Positions 11,801 through 22,173 of a stretch of DNA of 64,000 nt are shown one piece after another (positions within the stretch are counted from its first letter, which is position 1; each line of letters begins with the position of its first letter). Location: assembly GCA_963854835.1 (NCBI GenBank), contig OY978525.1, forward strand, positions 100,767,388-100,831,387, given 5' to 3'. The DNA is from Megamerina dolium (lineage: Eukaryota > Arthropoda > Insecta > Diptera > Megamerinidae). Both the position numbers and the translations under genes were made by a program. Under the pieces are notes generated by a model. It saw nothing but the letters and a program-made list of their open reading frames with translations, searched no databases and was not told where the DNA came from.

Positions 11801-12395
11801 AACATTTTAACCCTCCAGCGACGTCCCAAATGCCATTTTATTCAGAACCTCCAAAAAAGGGATTAAAACGACGCTTTCGTCAAAGAGCTAACGGGTTAAA
11901 TGTTACACAAAATTTTTTTTCTCGTTAAATTTTACTATATTTACTCAAACAACAGATTTCGCTCCGATATTAAATTTAATACTTTTTTTCGACTTATTCT
12001 CAAAACACTGAGGCAACTTAATGTGGCCATAAAAACTATTTCACCGGAGAATGCAAAAAGATTTGGAGGTTTTACTATATGGGTCTAGGTCTATTATCCT
12101 AAGTTAGCCGCCTCGACAAACACTGTGGTTCTGTGTTATATACCTAGTATGGATTTAGTAGATTTTAACTTAATTTAATTTTTCTCTATTCTATTTACTA
12201 CTTAACCTCAAGTTGGAACGTAATGCGTTACATTACGCAATGGGTACGAATGCCATTGAAAGTCTAAGCCGTATACTTATACAAAAAGGTGCCAAGCGTA
12301 CAAGCAAAGATCTAAAAGGACGTCAGCCAAGTTATTATTTCATGAACAAAGCCGATATATTACGTTTACAAGAGGAGGAAGAGGAGAATCGTTAA
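8881..12395 (+). CDS. Dpy-30-motif and ankyrin-repeat protein (six exons seen, start exon uncertain)
   Basis: Exons inferred from splice sites and continuous frame: 8881-8952, 9015-9530, 9605-9756, 9829-9940, 9996-10093 and 12213-12395 (stop 12393-12395). All introns begin GT and end AG. The joined protein is about 376 residues without the start exon. Its N-terminus carries YLATNLADPLIKALTEIA then RPEDPVAFLTGFLQN, the two-helix Dpy-30 motif that mediates dimerisation and docking to ciliary and chromatin scaffold proteins. A Thr/Asn/Ser-rich acidic linker follows. Ankyrin-like units come next: DEHGQSMLHFACARSHR, DDDGKSIIDIAAEREHEDL, YGRTALHIAILKEATEMV and ERNALHYAMGTNAIESL with RILIQKGAKRTSKDLKGRQP. 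The protein ends in an acidic tail. Function is unknown; Dpy-30 motifs in non-COMPASS proteins often mark axonemal proteins, so a sperm or cilium role is a guess. The last intron is 2.1 kb because of nested transposons. Confidence 0.8.
10155..12090. mobile_element. Long-inverted-repeat (foldback-like) DNA element, split by a DD41D transposon
   Basis: Sequence at about 10155-10511 is the reverse complement of about 11690-12085 throughout. Examples are GGAGCGAAATGTGTTGTTTG (left) against CAAACAACAGATTTCGCTCC (right), GAGGGTTAAAATGTT against AACATTTTAACCCTC, and CATATAGTAAAAC at 10162 against GTTTTACTATATG at 12069. A second inverted pair lies inside (TTTTCGAGAGTGATGGTTCGG near 11437 against CCGAACCATTACCCTCG near 11600). 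Exact ends and target-site duplication are not clear. It lies wholly inside the last intron of the Dpy-30/ankyrin gene. Confidence 0.75.
10514..11419 (+). mobile_element. Internally deleted DD41D Tc1/mariner-superfamily element
   Basis: The 30-bp terminal inverted repeats start AAGGGTTTTCCATTAGGGAC and differ at one position between ends. TA dinucleotides flank both sides (10512-10513, 11420-11421). The transposase starts at 10626 (MVKFTNQQRLEIIKNYYGN), then jumps from ATLRA to KIHLQR, where intact relatives have most of the DNA-binding domain. The rest shows SDEAHFWLNGYVNKQN, WFQQDGAT and RLDFFLWG, with 41 residues between the second and third acidic residues. A stop near 10918 and the deletion make it non-autonomous. 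Confidence 0.85.
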
Positions 12396-13300
12396 AATCT
12401 GCAACTATTATTTTTTTTTTTCTTACTTCAAACTGATAATAAAATATTACAAAAATATATATAAGTGCATATACATAGTAGTTTTTCACAGTAGACTTAT
12501 CACCCAATTAATAAGAACATCTCTCTCAGAGGGTTAATGAAATTAGGTACAATTAAATATAAGGTAATTCATAGAAAAAATTAACACACAAGTATTAAGA
12601 GAAATTATAAATTTATTTTATTTGTTAGCATAATTTAGAGGCATGTAATTTTGGTGAAAGCTTTAACACAAAAGTAATATAAATTATAAATGAATTGAAT
12701 GGTTATTATTATTATTATTAGTAATAAGCGTAGTATTAACATGTAATATTAATTAAAAATTTGAAATGATTTAAATTGTAATTTATCATTTGATCTTTGA
12801 ATAAGTATCGTATGTGCCTTAAACGTAATAGCACAGTGCATCAGAACGCAATATTTTAGCAATGGCTTTATTTAAAGCAATCTCGAATGATAGTATTTGT
12901 ATGTGGTAGTAATTAATAATTTAAAAAAAAAAATGTGTTAGTAATTGGTTTGGTGGAGATGCTAGATTCTTAGCTGCACTGTGCATCTGAAGTGCTCTTG
13001 TATAAATTAAGTATAGATTGCAATATTGTATTATTATAAGTAATATGTAGAAGAAGAAGAAAATACAACACACAATTTATATTCAGCACACAAAATAGAA
13101 TAATAAAACAATAATCTAAAAAATTGGTTTCACCATTTGGTATTGTTATAAAATGAAAGTTTGAATATAATATTAAAATAGCCAATTTTTAGGAATGAAC
13201 ATGAAAGCTTTTAGAGATTTTTTAAAACAATTTTTTCCAACAAATTTTTAAAACAATTTTTTTTTCCGCTTGCAACATGCAAGTTTCTTATCACACAACA
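12396..13300. other. 3' flank of the Dpy-30/ankyrin gene
   Basis: A canonical AATAAA at 12438-12443 lies about 43 nt after the stop and is the likely polyadenylation signal. The rest is AT-rich, with a short ATT microsatellite near 12703-12720 and no recognised ORF. Confidence 0.6.
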
Positions 13301-13314
13301 TTACCTCACCACAG

Positions 13315-13805
13315 CCAACAGAAGATGGCGGGATCAGAGCTCTTGTGCTACTACTAGGAAAGTCTGGTCAACTCTTGACAATAGACTCGTTCACTGTTGT
13401 CAATGAGTAGGAAAACCATCATCAGTAAAGTAGTCGCTGTACTCTCGAGCCACTGGCTTGTGAGTAGGCATGCTGCAAGGCTTGGTTTACCGGCCAACGA
13501 TTTTTGTCGCAGCTGCCAGGACGAGGAAGAGGAGGAAAGTGTTCACCACTTCCTCTGTAGAGGCCCCGACTTGGCACGCAGAAGGCACAGTCTAGTGGGG
13601 AGTGCCTTTTTTACAGATACCACTGAGCTTGCACCCATTGATGTCAGGGACATTGCTCTATTCATTAGGAAATCCCAATGGTTCCGGTTAACAGAGGAGA
13701 CAGGATAGTAAGCATCAGTGGTGCATGGTAACACAATGGGCCAATTTTTGCCCTAAGTGCGCCCCCCTTTGGAAGGCGGCCGCATAACCTAACCTAACCT
13801 TGAGC
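13315..13805 (+). mobile_element. Non-LTR retrotransposon 3' end with (CCTAA)-like tail
   Basis: The frame at 13397-13708 reads SSHWLVSRHAARLGL, then ANDFCRSCQDEEEEESVHHF and LCRGPDLARRRHSLVG. The C-x2-C-x(n)-H-x3-C pattern is the C-terminal zinc-knuckle-like region of R1/LOA/Jockey-type LINEs. A 3' UTR follows and ends in ATAACCTAACCTAACCT, a short tandem tail. It is 5'-truncated. Confidence 0.75.
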
Positions 13806-14135
13806 TAACGTTTGACGGTAAGGACAACTTCCCTATGCAATGCCACTTGTCTTAAAACACGAGTACTTATTGATTGACCGCATTATACGTGCTATGAATT
13901 TTTAATTTTTCTTAAATAAACACAAAACATCTATATTTAATGATTTCCAACTGCGTAAATATTAAAGGTCTCCAGAAACAACGATCACATGATGTGTGCT
14001 GCATTTAGTCTACGACCATTTGTTTGCCTGAAGTCCATTAGTATACGACAGCTTTTAAATGAATTAAGGGTGAGTGAATTCCGTAATGATTCAATTCTTT
14101 TACAGCTCTGTTATAGGTTACAAAATCGTAATAGC

Positions 14136-14558
14136 CCTGACAGACGGCAGCGGTAATCCGGATTAACGATTTAATTACAATTAACTTCACGAGTTAATTC
14201 TCAAAATTAAAGAGGATTAGGGCAATTTTCGATGGCAACACTGCTGAAAAATTTTTATTGTGAATTTTTCTCGATCCATCTTACAAAACAATAGGTCGCT
14301 TATAAAAAACTTTCAACAATTGTTAACAGTTTTCGACATGAAAATCGTTGGCGAACAAATAAATCCAGCGGTCAATTACGAACTGTGAATGTCAATTTAC
14401 AAGTTTCTGAAAGTTTTCAGTTCACGTACTTCTTATGGATTTTCTCATATCGAGAGTGACAGATTGCAGAAATTAATAGTGATAGTAATGTAAATGAGCA
14501 GACCTAATAAAACAACAATCAGCTGTTTAGTTAATCCGCAATACTGCCGTCTGTCAGG
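14136..14558. mobile_element. MITE-like element with 15-bp perfect terminal inverted repeats
   Basis: CCTGACAGACGGCAG at 14136-14150 is the exact reverse complement of CTGCCGTCTGTCAGG at 14544-14558. Just inside the left end is TAATCCGGATTAAC, a palindrome that recurs outside the right end at 14590-14604, so the true boundaries may be larger or the end duplicated. There is no coding capacity. Confidence 0.65.
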
Positions 14559-14604
14559 TTAGTAATTTATTCGGATTAAGTGCGCCGTTAATCCGGATTA
14601 ACGC

Positions 14605-15030
14605 TGCTGCTCAAACAAAATTAAAGCAACAATTATTTCTTGAATGAACTATTTTTATTGCCTTTCGTGAAAAACGAAATGTGTGTGTGTAGAGAGCGTC
14701 TTTTAATATCTGATGACGTTGAATCATTTAAAAGGCACGTTTCTGTGATTTTCTCTTTAGAGTGGATGGAATGCTTCAATAATTGATTTCTTCAAATGTC
14801 AAGGGTAAATAACTTAAAGGAGAATGTTTCGAAAAATAAGAATGTTATTTTTACTGTGTCTTTTTTTTGTTTGAATCGGTCTCTCAAAACCGAATTGGTT
14901 CTTAATCGATTTGATTTAGATTTCTGTAAAGCATTTTCTCTGAAGTTTTGTATTTGAATCAAAATTTGTAAAATAAATATACATTACTTCCTAGAGAACA
15001 TATGGTATGCATATTGAAGAAATTTTACGT
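14605..15030. other. Intergenic stretch, nothing recognised
   Basis: No ORF, RNA gene or transposon terminus recognised between the MITE-like element and the SINE at 15042. Confidence 0.4.
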
Positions 15031-15041
15031 AACCTTATGTT

Positions 15042-15404
15042 AAAAAAAAATAAATAAATATGTGGCACTTAAAGCCCCAAAGGGCTCATTGGCCGAGCTT
15101 CTCTTCCATTACTGTTGTGCGTCTTAAATTTGGACAGTATTAGAAGGGACCTACTTATATTAACCGGTTCCGAACGGCAGAACACTTGTGACATCACTTT
15201 TTCTGAGCTTTGTCACAGAGTTCTTTTAGAAGCTTTTTCATGGCAAGTTGTTACTGTCGGAAGAATTGCCAATTGCTTGCCGACAGGTGGGTACCATTCG
15301 AAAGAAAAATCTTATCGATATTAAATTTGTTATGCACAGCCGGGGATTGAACCACGACATACAGATCAGAAGGCGAACACACTAACCACTGAGCTACGAC
15401 ACCC
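15042..15404 (-). mobile_element. Full-length tRNA-derived SINE with 11-bp target-site duplication
   Basis: On the minus strand it starts at the tRNA-like head (box A-like TAGCTCAGTGGTTAGTGTGT, box B-like GTGGTTCAATCCCCGG). It continues through the body (CGGCAAGCAATTGGCAATTC, AACTCTGTGACAAAGCTCAG) and ends in a hairpin-forming tail (AGCCCTTTGGGGCT) and GCCACATATTTATTTA. AACCTTATGTT is present at both 15031-15041 and 15405-15415, confirming retroposition. Confidence 0.92.
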
Positions 15405-15781
15405 AACCTTATGTTCCATATTAAAAATAAAAATTATTTTGGTACTACCGGCTAGAAATAGAACGTAGGGGTTAGAAAAGTCTAAGGTTAGACTATAAGT
15501 AGACATTTTTTTTTTTTCAAATGGGGTAAAAACGAATGGAAACTAATTCAACATCTTATATGATTTAGATTTTGTACTTTTCGTAATGTGTTAGTAATAC
15601 CACAACTAATCTAAGAGTGTTTTTTTATATAGTGAATCAGTTTCCTATAGGGATAAAAAGGAATATCAGTTATCAAATCTGATAAACCAAAAGTCACTTG
15701 TGCTCAGTAACGTTAGCAGTTTCGTCATGGAAAGATCAACACCGCAACAATGCATGCAAATATTGAAAGATTCTAAAAGAA

Positions 15782-15943
15782 CTCTGTAACAAATCTTAGA
15801 AAAAGTCATGTCACAAGGGTTCTGCCTTTCGGATCCGGCTAATATAAGTAAGCCCCTTCTAATACTGTCTCAAATTTAAAACGCACAAGAGTTCTAGAAG
15901 AGACGCTCGGCTTAAGAGCCCTTCGGAGCTTATAAGTGCCACA
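15782..15943 (+). mobile_element. SINE 3' portion nested in the DD41D relic
   Basis: Plus-strand order matches the SINE body and tail: AGAAAAAGTCATGTCACAAG, CCGGCTAATATAAGTA, AGAAGAGACGCTCGGCTTAA, GAGCCCTTCGGAGCTTATAA, GTGCCACATTTTTATTATT. The tRNA-like head is absent, so it is 5'-truncated or was rearranged after insertion. Confidence 0.8.
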
Positions 15944-16498
15944 TTTTTATTATTATTATTTGTTTTTGGTATGTGAACAAGCAAAATTGTCGGTTTTGAA
16001 GGGAAGACAATCACTTACAAATTACTGTTTGGTCCGGTTTATGGGCTGGTGGAATCATTGGTACATATTTCTTTAAAAATGAGGCAGGCAACAACGTAAC
16101 CGTCAATGGCGATCACTATAGAGCCATAATAACCGAGTATTTGATTTGATTTGATTGATTCCCCCAATATGAATATGGAAGAAATGTGGTAACAAGAGTT
16201 CTAGAAGAGACGCTCGACTTAAGAGCCCTTCGGAGCTTATAAGTGCCACATTTTTATTATTATTTTTTTGTTTTTGGTATGTGAACAAGCAAAATTGTCG
16301 GTTTTGAAGGGAAGACAATCACTTACAAATTACTGTTTGGTCCGGTTTATGGGCTGGTGGAATCATTGGTATATACTTCTTTAAAAATGAGTCAGGCAAC
16401 AACGTAACCGTCAATGGCGATCACTATAGAGCCATAATAACCGAGTATTTGATTTGATTTGATTGATTCCCCCAATATGAATATGGAAGAAATGTGGT
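15885..16498 (+). repeat. Tandem duplication with a 307-bp period
   Basis: ACAAGAGTTCTAGAAGAGAC starts copies at 15885 and 16192, and both end in ATGGAAGAAATGTGGT. The copies differ at only a handful of sites (CGGCTT/CGACTT, GTACATATTT/GTATATACTT, GAGGCAG/GAGTCAG). The unit spans the junction between the SINE tail and the DD41D transposase, so it arose after the SINE insertion. Confidence 0.95.
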
Positions 16499-16760
16499 TC
16501 CAGTAAGACGGCACTACAAGCCATACATGGAGTATAACAATCGATGTATTGAAGGAAACATTTGGTGACAACATAATCTTATGAAATGGACCTGTGAACT
16601 ATTCTGCAAGATCATGCGATTTAACACCTCTGCACTATTTTTTATGAGGATATGTGAAAGGGCTAGTTTATGCTGATAAACCAGCAACTATAGATGAATT
16701 GCAAGCTAACCGAAAATTGCGTTTCCAGATTACGTCACGTTCGAGTACCGCGAGGTAGGT

Positions 16761-17682
16761 ACTGGTATACAAAAAAATGAAGATCAGTATCCAGAAAAAA
16801 GCTTAATATTCAAATATTATTTTTATATTTCCTCAATATTGTAGCGACATTATATCAATTTCGTGTTTGCTTTCACTCTCTAATTACGACTCTAAAATGT
16901 CTAAGTATGTTAAGATAAACATCGATATTATTCTTACAAATTCTCACAATGATTATCATTCGCAAAATACAATATAACAGTCTCAATTAGAAGATAATAG
17001 TATATGAGCATTCATAAAATTTATTATTATTCTTTGTGTAATGCCACGAACTGATAAGAGCGATTATCTATAAAGTCAGTCAAACAAGATTAGATTTAAG
17101 CAAGTGCAACGCTTTCACTACGAACTGCTATTATATAGCACCTACTAAATTTAAAATGTATTATCAATAAATGACGTATACCTATAATCTATGTATTACT
17201 CGTTCTAGTTTAATACTAAAAAAAATCTAATGCAAAAATATCCAATAGAACTTTGTAATATTGCACTTATGAACTTTTACTGTAGTTAAGTAGAAAAATT
17301 CAGATTACAGAATTATTGTCAAACATTTAACTAATATTTAAGTAATTACGTAGTTTTCAAAATAGTTTAATGCATAATTTTCACATAATCCACTCATTCA
17401 TGATAATATAATATATACTAATCGATTACGATTATTTCAATTGATATTGCCTCGAAGCTACATAGTTTGGTTTTTTGGGCAAATAATATCGCAATAATAA
17501 TAAATAAATAACAACATGTGGTGGCAGTGATTATTATCTTGACAGATTATTCTATGTATTGTTGTTTGTTTAATTTATATTACCAATAAACTAATATAGA
17601 TTTGCAGCAAAGGCTCTTAAATATTTTATTGATTATGCTTTGCCTTAGTTGTTTCATTGAAGTTGGTGATTGGACGTCTTGG
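16761..17682. other. Upstream region of SLC17-like gene 1
   Basis: AT-rich sequence with no ORF of note. It is the expected place for upstream control elements of the transporter gene starting at 17743, but I see no motif I can name. Confidence 0.4.
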
Positions 17683-17688
17683 TCAGTG
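17683..17688 (+). promoter_or_regulatory. Candidate initiator (TCAGTG)
   Basis: TCAGTG matches the arthropod Inr consensus (TCAKTY-like, with the final base off). With A as +1 the 5' UTR would be 58 nt to the ATG at 17743. No convincing TATA box or DPE accompanies it. Confidence 0.25.
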
Positions 17689-17742
17689 GAAGTGGCTAAT
17701 TTTAGCTTACATTTGGAATAAAAATATTTGCGCACTTGAAAA

Positions 17743-20700
17743 ATGACTGCTACAACAGATACTGGTAATAAGGAGCAGAAAGGACAACATGGTATTTACT
17801 TAGTATAAAAATACAAATGGAAAACTATATTCTGTTAAAGTGATGTCTAAGAAATTAAAGAGCTTTTAATGTCGGCAAAAATTATTTGCAATGATCGTCA
17901 CTAAGTCTCTTTAATATTGAGCAATTTTTGGTGAAAATTTTTAGAAAATCAATAACTTGCTATAGTAACATTTAATATTTAATATCTAACGCTATGAAAG
18001 AAATTCAATTTTGTTATAATTGTTTTTGTATCTATAAAGTGTGAAATCATGTGCTCGAAAAAATCTAGTTTTTTTTTATCATATTTATAAGTGGCTTTCA
18101 GATAATTTTTTCTAATTTTTTACTATAGGCCCACTGCTTGGACAACGTCATTTACAAGTCTTCCTATTATTTTTATCTATTGTGGTAAATTATGTGGCAA
18201 AATTCAATGTGGGCGTTGCTGTTGTGGCCATGACCAATGCTGAGACGACAAATCCTAATTTCGATGTAAGTTTCCTTTCCTTTCATTTCATTGATTTGCA
18301 CAAAATTGTATTGTATTATTTATAGGAATTTGACTGGAATGAAATGGAAAAATCCTACATACTCTCCAGTTTCTTTTGGGGTTATTTTGTGACGCAATTT
18401 CCTGGCGGTTATCTGGGTCGTAAATTTGGTGCCAAATTAACGATGTTCATATCGACTATTGGTTCGGCGATATTTGCTATTGCACCACCATTCTGTGTGA
18501 GCTGGGGTGGCTGGCAAGTGTATTGTGGCATACGCGTTATACAGGGTCTATTCCAAGGTTTACTCTTTCCATGTATACATGCTCATTTGGCTGCATGGTG
18601 TCCGGCGAATGAACGTAATCGTTTGGGTGCGCTAGCCAATACGGGCATTGAGTGTGGTACCCTGTTGGCCATGTTTCTGAGTGGTATCATTGCAGCATCT
18701 AGTATGGGCTGGCCTGGTATTTCCTATGTTTCATGTGGTGTTGGTTTAGTTTGGTGTGTTCTCTGGGTAATCTTCGCTTCCAATACACCAGCCGAATCGA
18801 AATGGATTTCTACGGAGGAGCTGGATTATATTGAAACGTCAAAGAAGGCATTACAGGTGGCAGGTGATGAGAAAATTGAGTATAAGCCAGAACGAAAAAT
18901 ACCTGTACCATGGAATGCTATTCTAACCTCAATGCCATTTTGGGCTTTGCTTGTGGCACGTTCATCACAATCGTGGGGATTTTCGACACTTCAAGCGGAA
19001 ATACCTTCGTATATGAATGGTGTACTATGGATGAATATGAAAAATAATGCATTCTATTCAGCACTGCCATATTTGGCAATGTTCTGCATGTCATATGTAT
19101 ATATATTGACATCGGATATATTACTAAATCGTAAAATACTTTCGCTGACGGCGATACGAAAGACATTTAACTCGTTGGCCTTTTGGATACCTGCTGCCGG
19201 TTTGATAGGCGTAAGTTTTGTCGGTGAGAATCAGAAAAAATTGGCCGTTATGCTGATGACAGCCAATGTAGGCATTAATGCGGGCAACACAATTGGCAGC
19301 GCATTGAATACAATCGATTTATCGCCAAATCATGCTGGCATTCTTATGGGAATTGTTAATACTGCTGCAAATTTTATACCGATCTTGACACCACTGCTAG
19401 TAGGCGTAATCGTACAGGATGAGGTAAATTTTGATTATTAATTTCAATTGAATTGATAAAAATCTGCAAGTCCAAAGTACGATAATGGACTGCAAACGTT
19501 TTAAATTTTATTGACTCAATAATTTGCCGACCTTCACAGCTGTGAATTAATCAATTAATTATGAATTATGATTATTTTAATCGTAATGAAGAAAATTTAA
19601 CGACGATTATTACAGTAATAATAATACAGAAATTCAGACTGCAATTACGTCAATCGTTATAAAGAAAAACAAATACCGATTTCGAATACTATAACTGGAA
19701 AAAAAAGAAAAATAAACAAATAAAAGATGCAACAATTACAATTACAGTAATTGTAATTCTTGTAATCAATGCTTTTTAATCGTAATTGTAATTGTTGCTT
19801 CTTTATTACGATTAAAATAATCGCAATCATTAGTTTAATGATGATGATTACGGTAATGGTAATCGTTATTCTTTTTTTTTCTTGATTACAGTAATCGAGA
19901 TCCCTATTTGTTTTTTTTATAACGAGTAAAGTAATTGCAGCTTACATTTTTTTATTATTATTACTGTAATCATCGTTGTTATGTAATCGTAAATCTTAAT
20001 CGTAAATAATCATAATCATAACGCTTATAGTAATCGTTATAAAAAGTTTTGGTTACAGGAATTACAATTACTGTAATTGTAATCATTGCTTCTTGATCAC
20101 AATTAAAATAATCACAATCGTTAATTTTATGATGACAATTACTGTAATGGCAATCGTTATCATTTTGTTTGTTTTCTTTTTATTTTCTTACGGTTACAGT
20201 AATCGAAATCCTTATTTGCTTTTTTATAACGACTAAAGTAATTGCAGCCCGAATTTTTTATTATTATTGCTGTAATCATCGTCGCTATGTAATCATAAAT
20301 CGTAATCGTATATATTCATAATAATTATGATTACAGTAATTGTAATAAAAAGTGTTGGTTACAAGAATTACAATTACTGTAATCGTAATGATTACGATTG
20401 TTTAAATTGTAATATAGAAATAGTAATTATGATTACAGTAATTGTAATATGAGTAATAAGAGAGTAATTATATAATTCTTATAATCATTACTTTCTTTAT
20501 AATGATTACGATAATCGTAGACGCTGATTGTATTTTAATCGTAATTAAATGAAACGAAAACATCGATTACTTTAATCGTAATAATAAATATTAATACAAA
20601 TAATAATAAATAATTAATATTAATATTTACGATTACAGCAACCGTAATAAAAGTAGGAGAAGAAAAATCCGAATATGATTAGAGTAATTGTGATCAACAA

Positions 20701-21248
20701 ATTTTTCAGAGTTAATCAATATTTCCTGTAATTAAAATTTTGTATTACGGTTACTGACATTGCTACCCATAAATTGCTTTTAACGATTATTGTAATCGAA
20801 ATCGCAATCAGGAAAATATGATTACTATCAGAATTGATCAATAATTCCTGTAATTAAAAATGATTTGTCACGGCAACTGAAAGCGGTCTCCCATAATTTT
20901 CTTATTACAATTATTGTAATCGGAAGCATTATTTTTTCATTACTGAAAGATACAATATAATTTTAACTACCCGTCATTGATTACTATAGAGATTATTTCA
21001 CATATATTTATTTATTTATTTATTTTGATTTTCTTCCCATTTAGCATAATCGTTCACAATGGCAGATTGTCTTTATTATTTCGGCTATTGTTTTTGCTTT
21101 CGGTAATTTATTCTATGTCGTCTTTGGTTCAATGCATTTGCAACCTTGGGATGATGAGCACTTTTTGGATAATAAGTCAAGAATGCCACAAGAGGACTTT
21201 ATCACTGAAAAAGTGGCAGTGCCAGCGGAAACGAAAGAAAAACATTAG
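17743..21248 (+). CDS. SLC17-family (sialin / Na-phosphate cotransporter-like) transporter, gene 1
   Basis: Exons by splice sites and frame: 17743-17791, 18129-18265, 18326-19423 and 21045-21248, giving 495 aa, the usual length of the family. The protein is a 12-helix major facilitator protein of the anion:cation symporter group, which moves organic anions or phosphate with H+ or Na+ across plasma or organelle membranes. Visible hallmarks are NVGVAVVAMTN in helix 1, FFWGYFVTQFPGGYLGRKFG (helix 2 and MFS motif A), IRVIQGLFQGLLFPCIHAHL and AAWCPANERNRLGAL (helix 4 and loop), SGIIAASSMGWPGISYV, ISYV...WVIFASNTPAESKWIS, and the late NTIDLSPNHAGILMGI. The N-terminus is cytosolic and short; the C-terminus ends VPAETKEKH. 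AATAAA lies at 21360-21365. Substrate cannot be told from sequence. Exon layout is the same as in gene 2, so the two are tandem paralogues. Confidence 0.93.
19440..20940. repeat. Intronic repeat array of GATTAC/GTAATC words, partly with a period of about 307 bp
   Basis: The last intron of gene 1 is packed with GATTACAGTAATCG, TTACTGTAATCAT, AATTACTGTAATTG and similar near-palindromes. Larger units are visible: AACGAGTAAAGTAATTGCAG at 19921 recurs as AACGACTAAAGTAATTGCAG at 20228, and GGTTACAGGAATTACAATTA at 20051 recurs at 20357. Periods are 306-307 bp, with about two units, followed by degenerate words to about 20940. The words are self-complementary, so both single strands and the transcript could fold extensively. 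Confidence 0.88.
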
Positions 21249-22022
21249 ATTTAGTTAATAATAATTGCTCACATCGAGTTTATATTAAACTTGGTACAGA
21301 ATGTAGGTAATCTGATATGGTAAATTAAATTGATATTTATACATTGTACACATATGAAAAATAAATTTATTTCAAAGTCATAGTCTATAGTATTATTGTG
21401 ATGATATTAGTTTGTTATTAGAAGTGACAATAGTTACGTGGTTCCATAATTCTTAGAAGATTTCGACATTTAGATTTCAATAATTGTACTCAAAAAGGTG
21501 AGGTCAGCAAGTAACGATTAATTAATTGATCTTAAGCCAGATCGAAAAATATTAATATGTTGAAATGCATTCCCGACTTTATTAGCATTTGCAATCTCTC
21601 TGGAATTCATACAGCGGAAACAGATGACTGGCAGTGCTGATGATTTCTAGCTTTAGCATTTTGTCGACGTTCTGAAACTCTTTGTAGAAGCTACAACTCA
21701 TTCATTCTTTCATTCTAACATCATTCTTTTTATATTTATTATTTCCTACTTTACGAATTAGGTAATCAATCCTGAGACATCAAAGAACAAAACCTTGCAG
21801 TTTTTGAGCAATAGGGACCAACAGAAGCCAGAAAGCTGCCTTAGCATTATTTACATCACTTATCGATATTTTCAATTGTTTAATTCCCATAAGATTGCGG
21901 ATGAATTGGAGATAATTTTCACAGCTATTTTATGTAATTTTGTATCATTTTTGCTTTTCATGTTCGATTTTACGTCCATGGTTTCATTTAAAAATCTATT
22001 GACATAGTTCGATTTCAAAATT
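21249..22022. other. 3' flank of gene 1
   Basis: After the stop codon there is AATAAA at 21360-21365. The rest, to the start of the mini-me-like element, shows no ORF or repeat that I recognise; a 70-aa frame at 21795-22007 looks like chance. Confidence 0.45.
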
Positions 22023-22141
22023 TATACCCTGCATAATGCAATATGCATGGTACATTCATTTCGGTCAGATGTTTGTGTCCACTTGAAGGAATCTCCGGAG
22101 ATATAGACATAGATATATATTCGTGATCAGCGTGGATTAAA

Positions 22142-22173
22142 TGTCCGTCCGTCCGTCCGTCCGTCTGTCTGTC
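22142..22173 (+). repeat. (GTCY)n microsatellite
   Basis: Repeats of GTCC then GTCT, the internal microsatellite region of the mini-me-like element that encloses it. Confidence 0.95.

Larger units (their letters stand above)
15640..16760 (+). mobile_element. Dead DD41D transposase, interrupted by a SINE and partly duplicated
   Basis: The N-terminal MERSTPQQCMQILK at 15727 is cut by a SINE fragment. The frame resumes as QSLTNYCLVRFMGWWN-like sequence in which TVWSGLWAGGIIGTYFF and NNVTVNGDHYRAIITEY are readable. After a tandem duplication it continues from 16499 with TIDVLKETFGDNII, RSCDLTPLHYFL and KGLVYADKPATIDELQA. The spacing to the third catalytic position is 41 residues, as in DD41D elements, but the third acid is His and stop codons interrupt. 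Confidence 0.8.

Noticed and set aside
13781..13805. Interpretation as a true telomeric repeat
   Set aside because: Only about three repeats directly at the end of a LINE 3' UTR; better explained as a retroposon tail.
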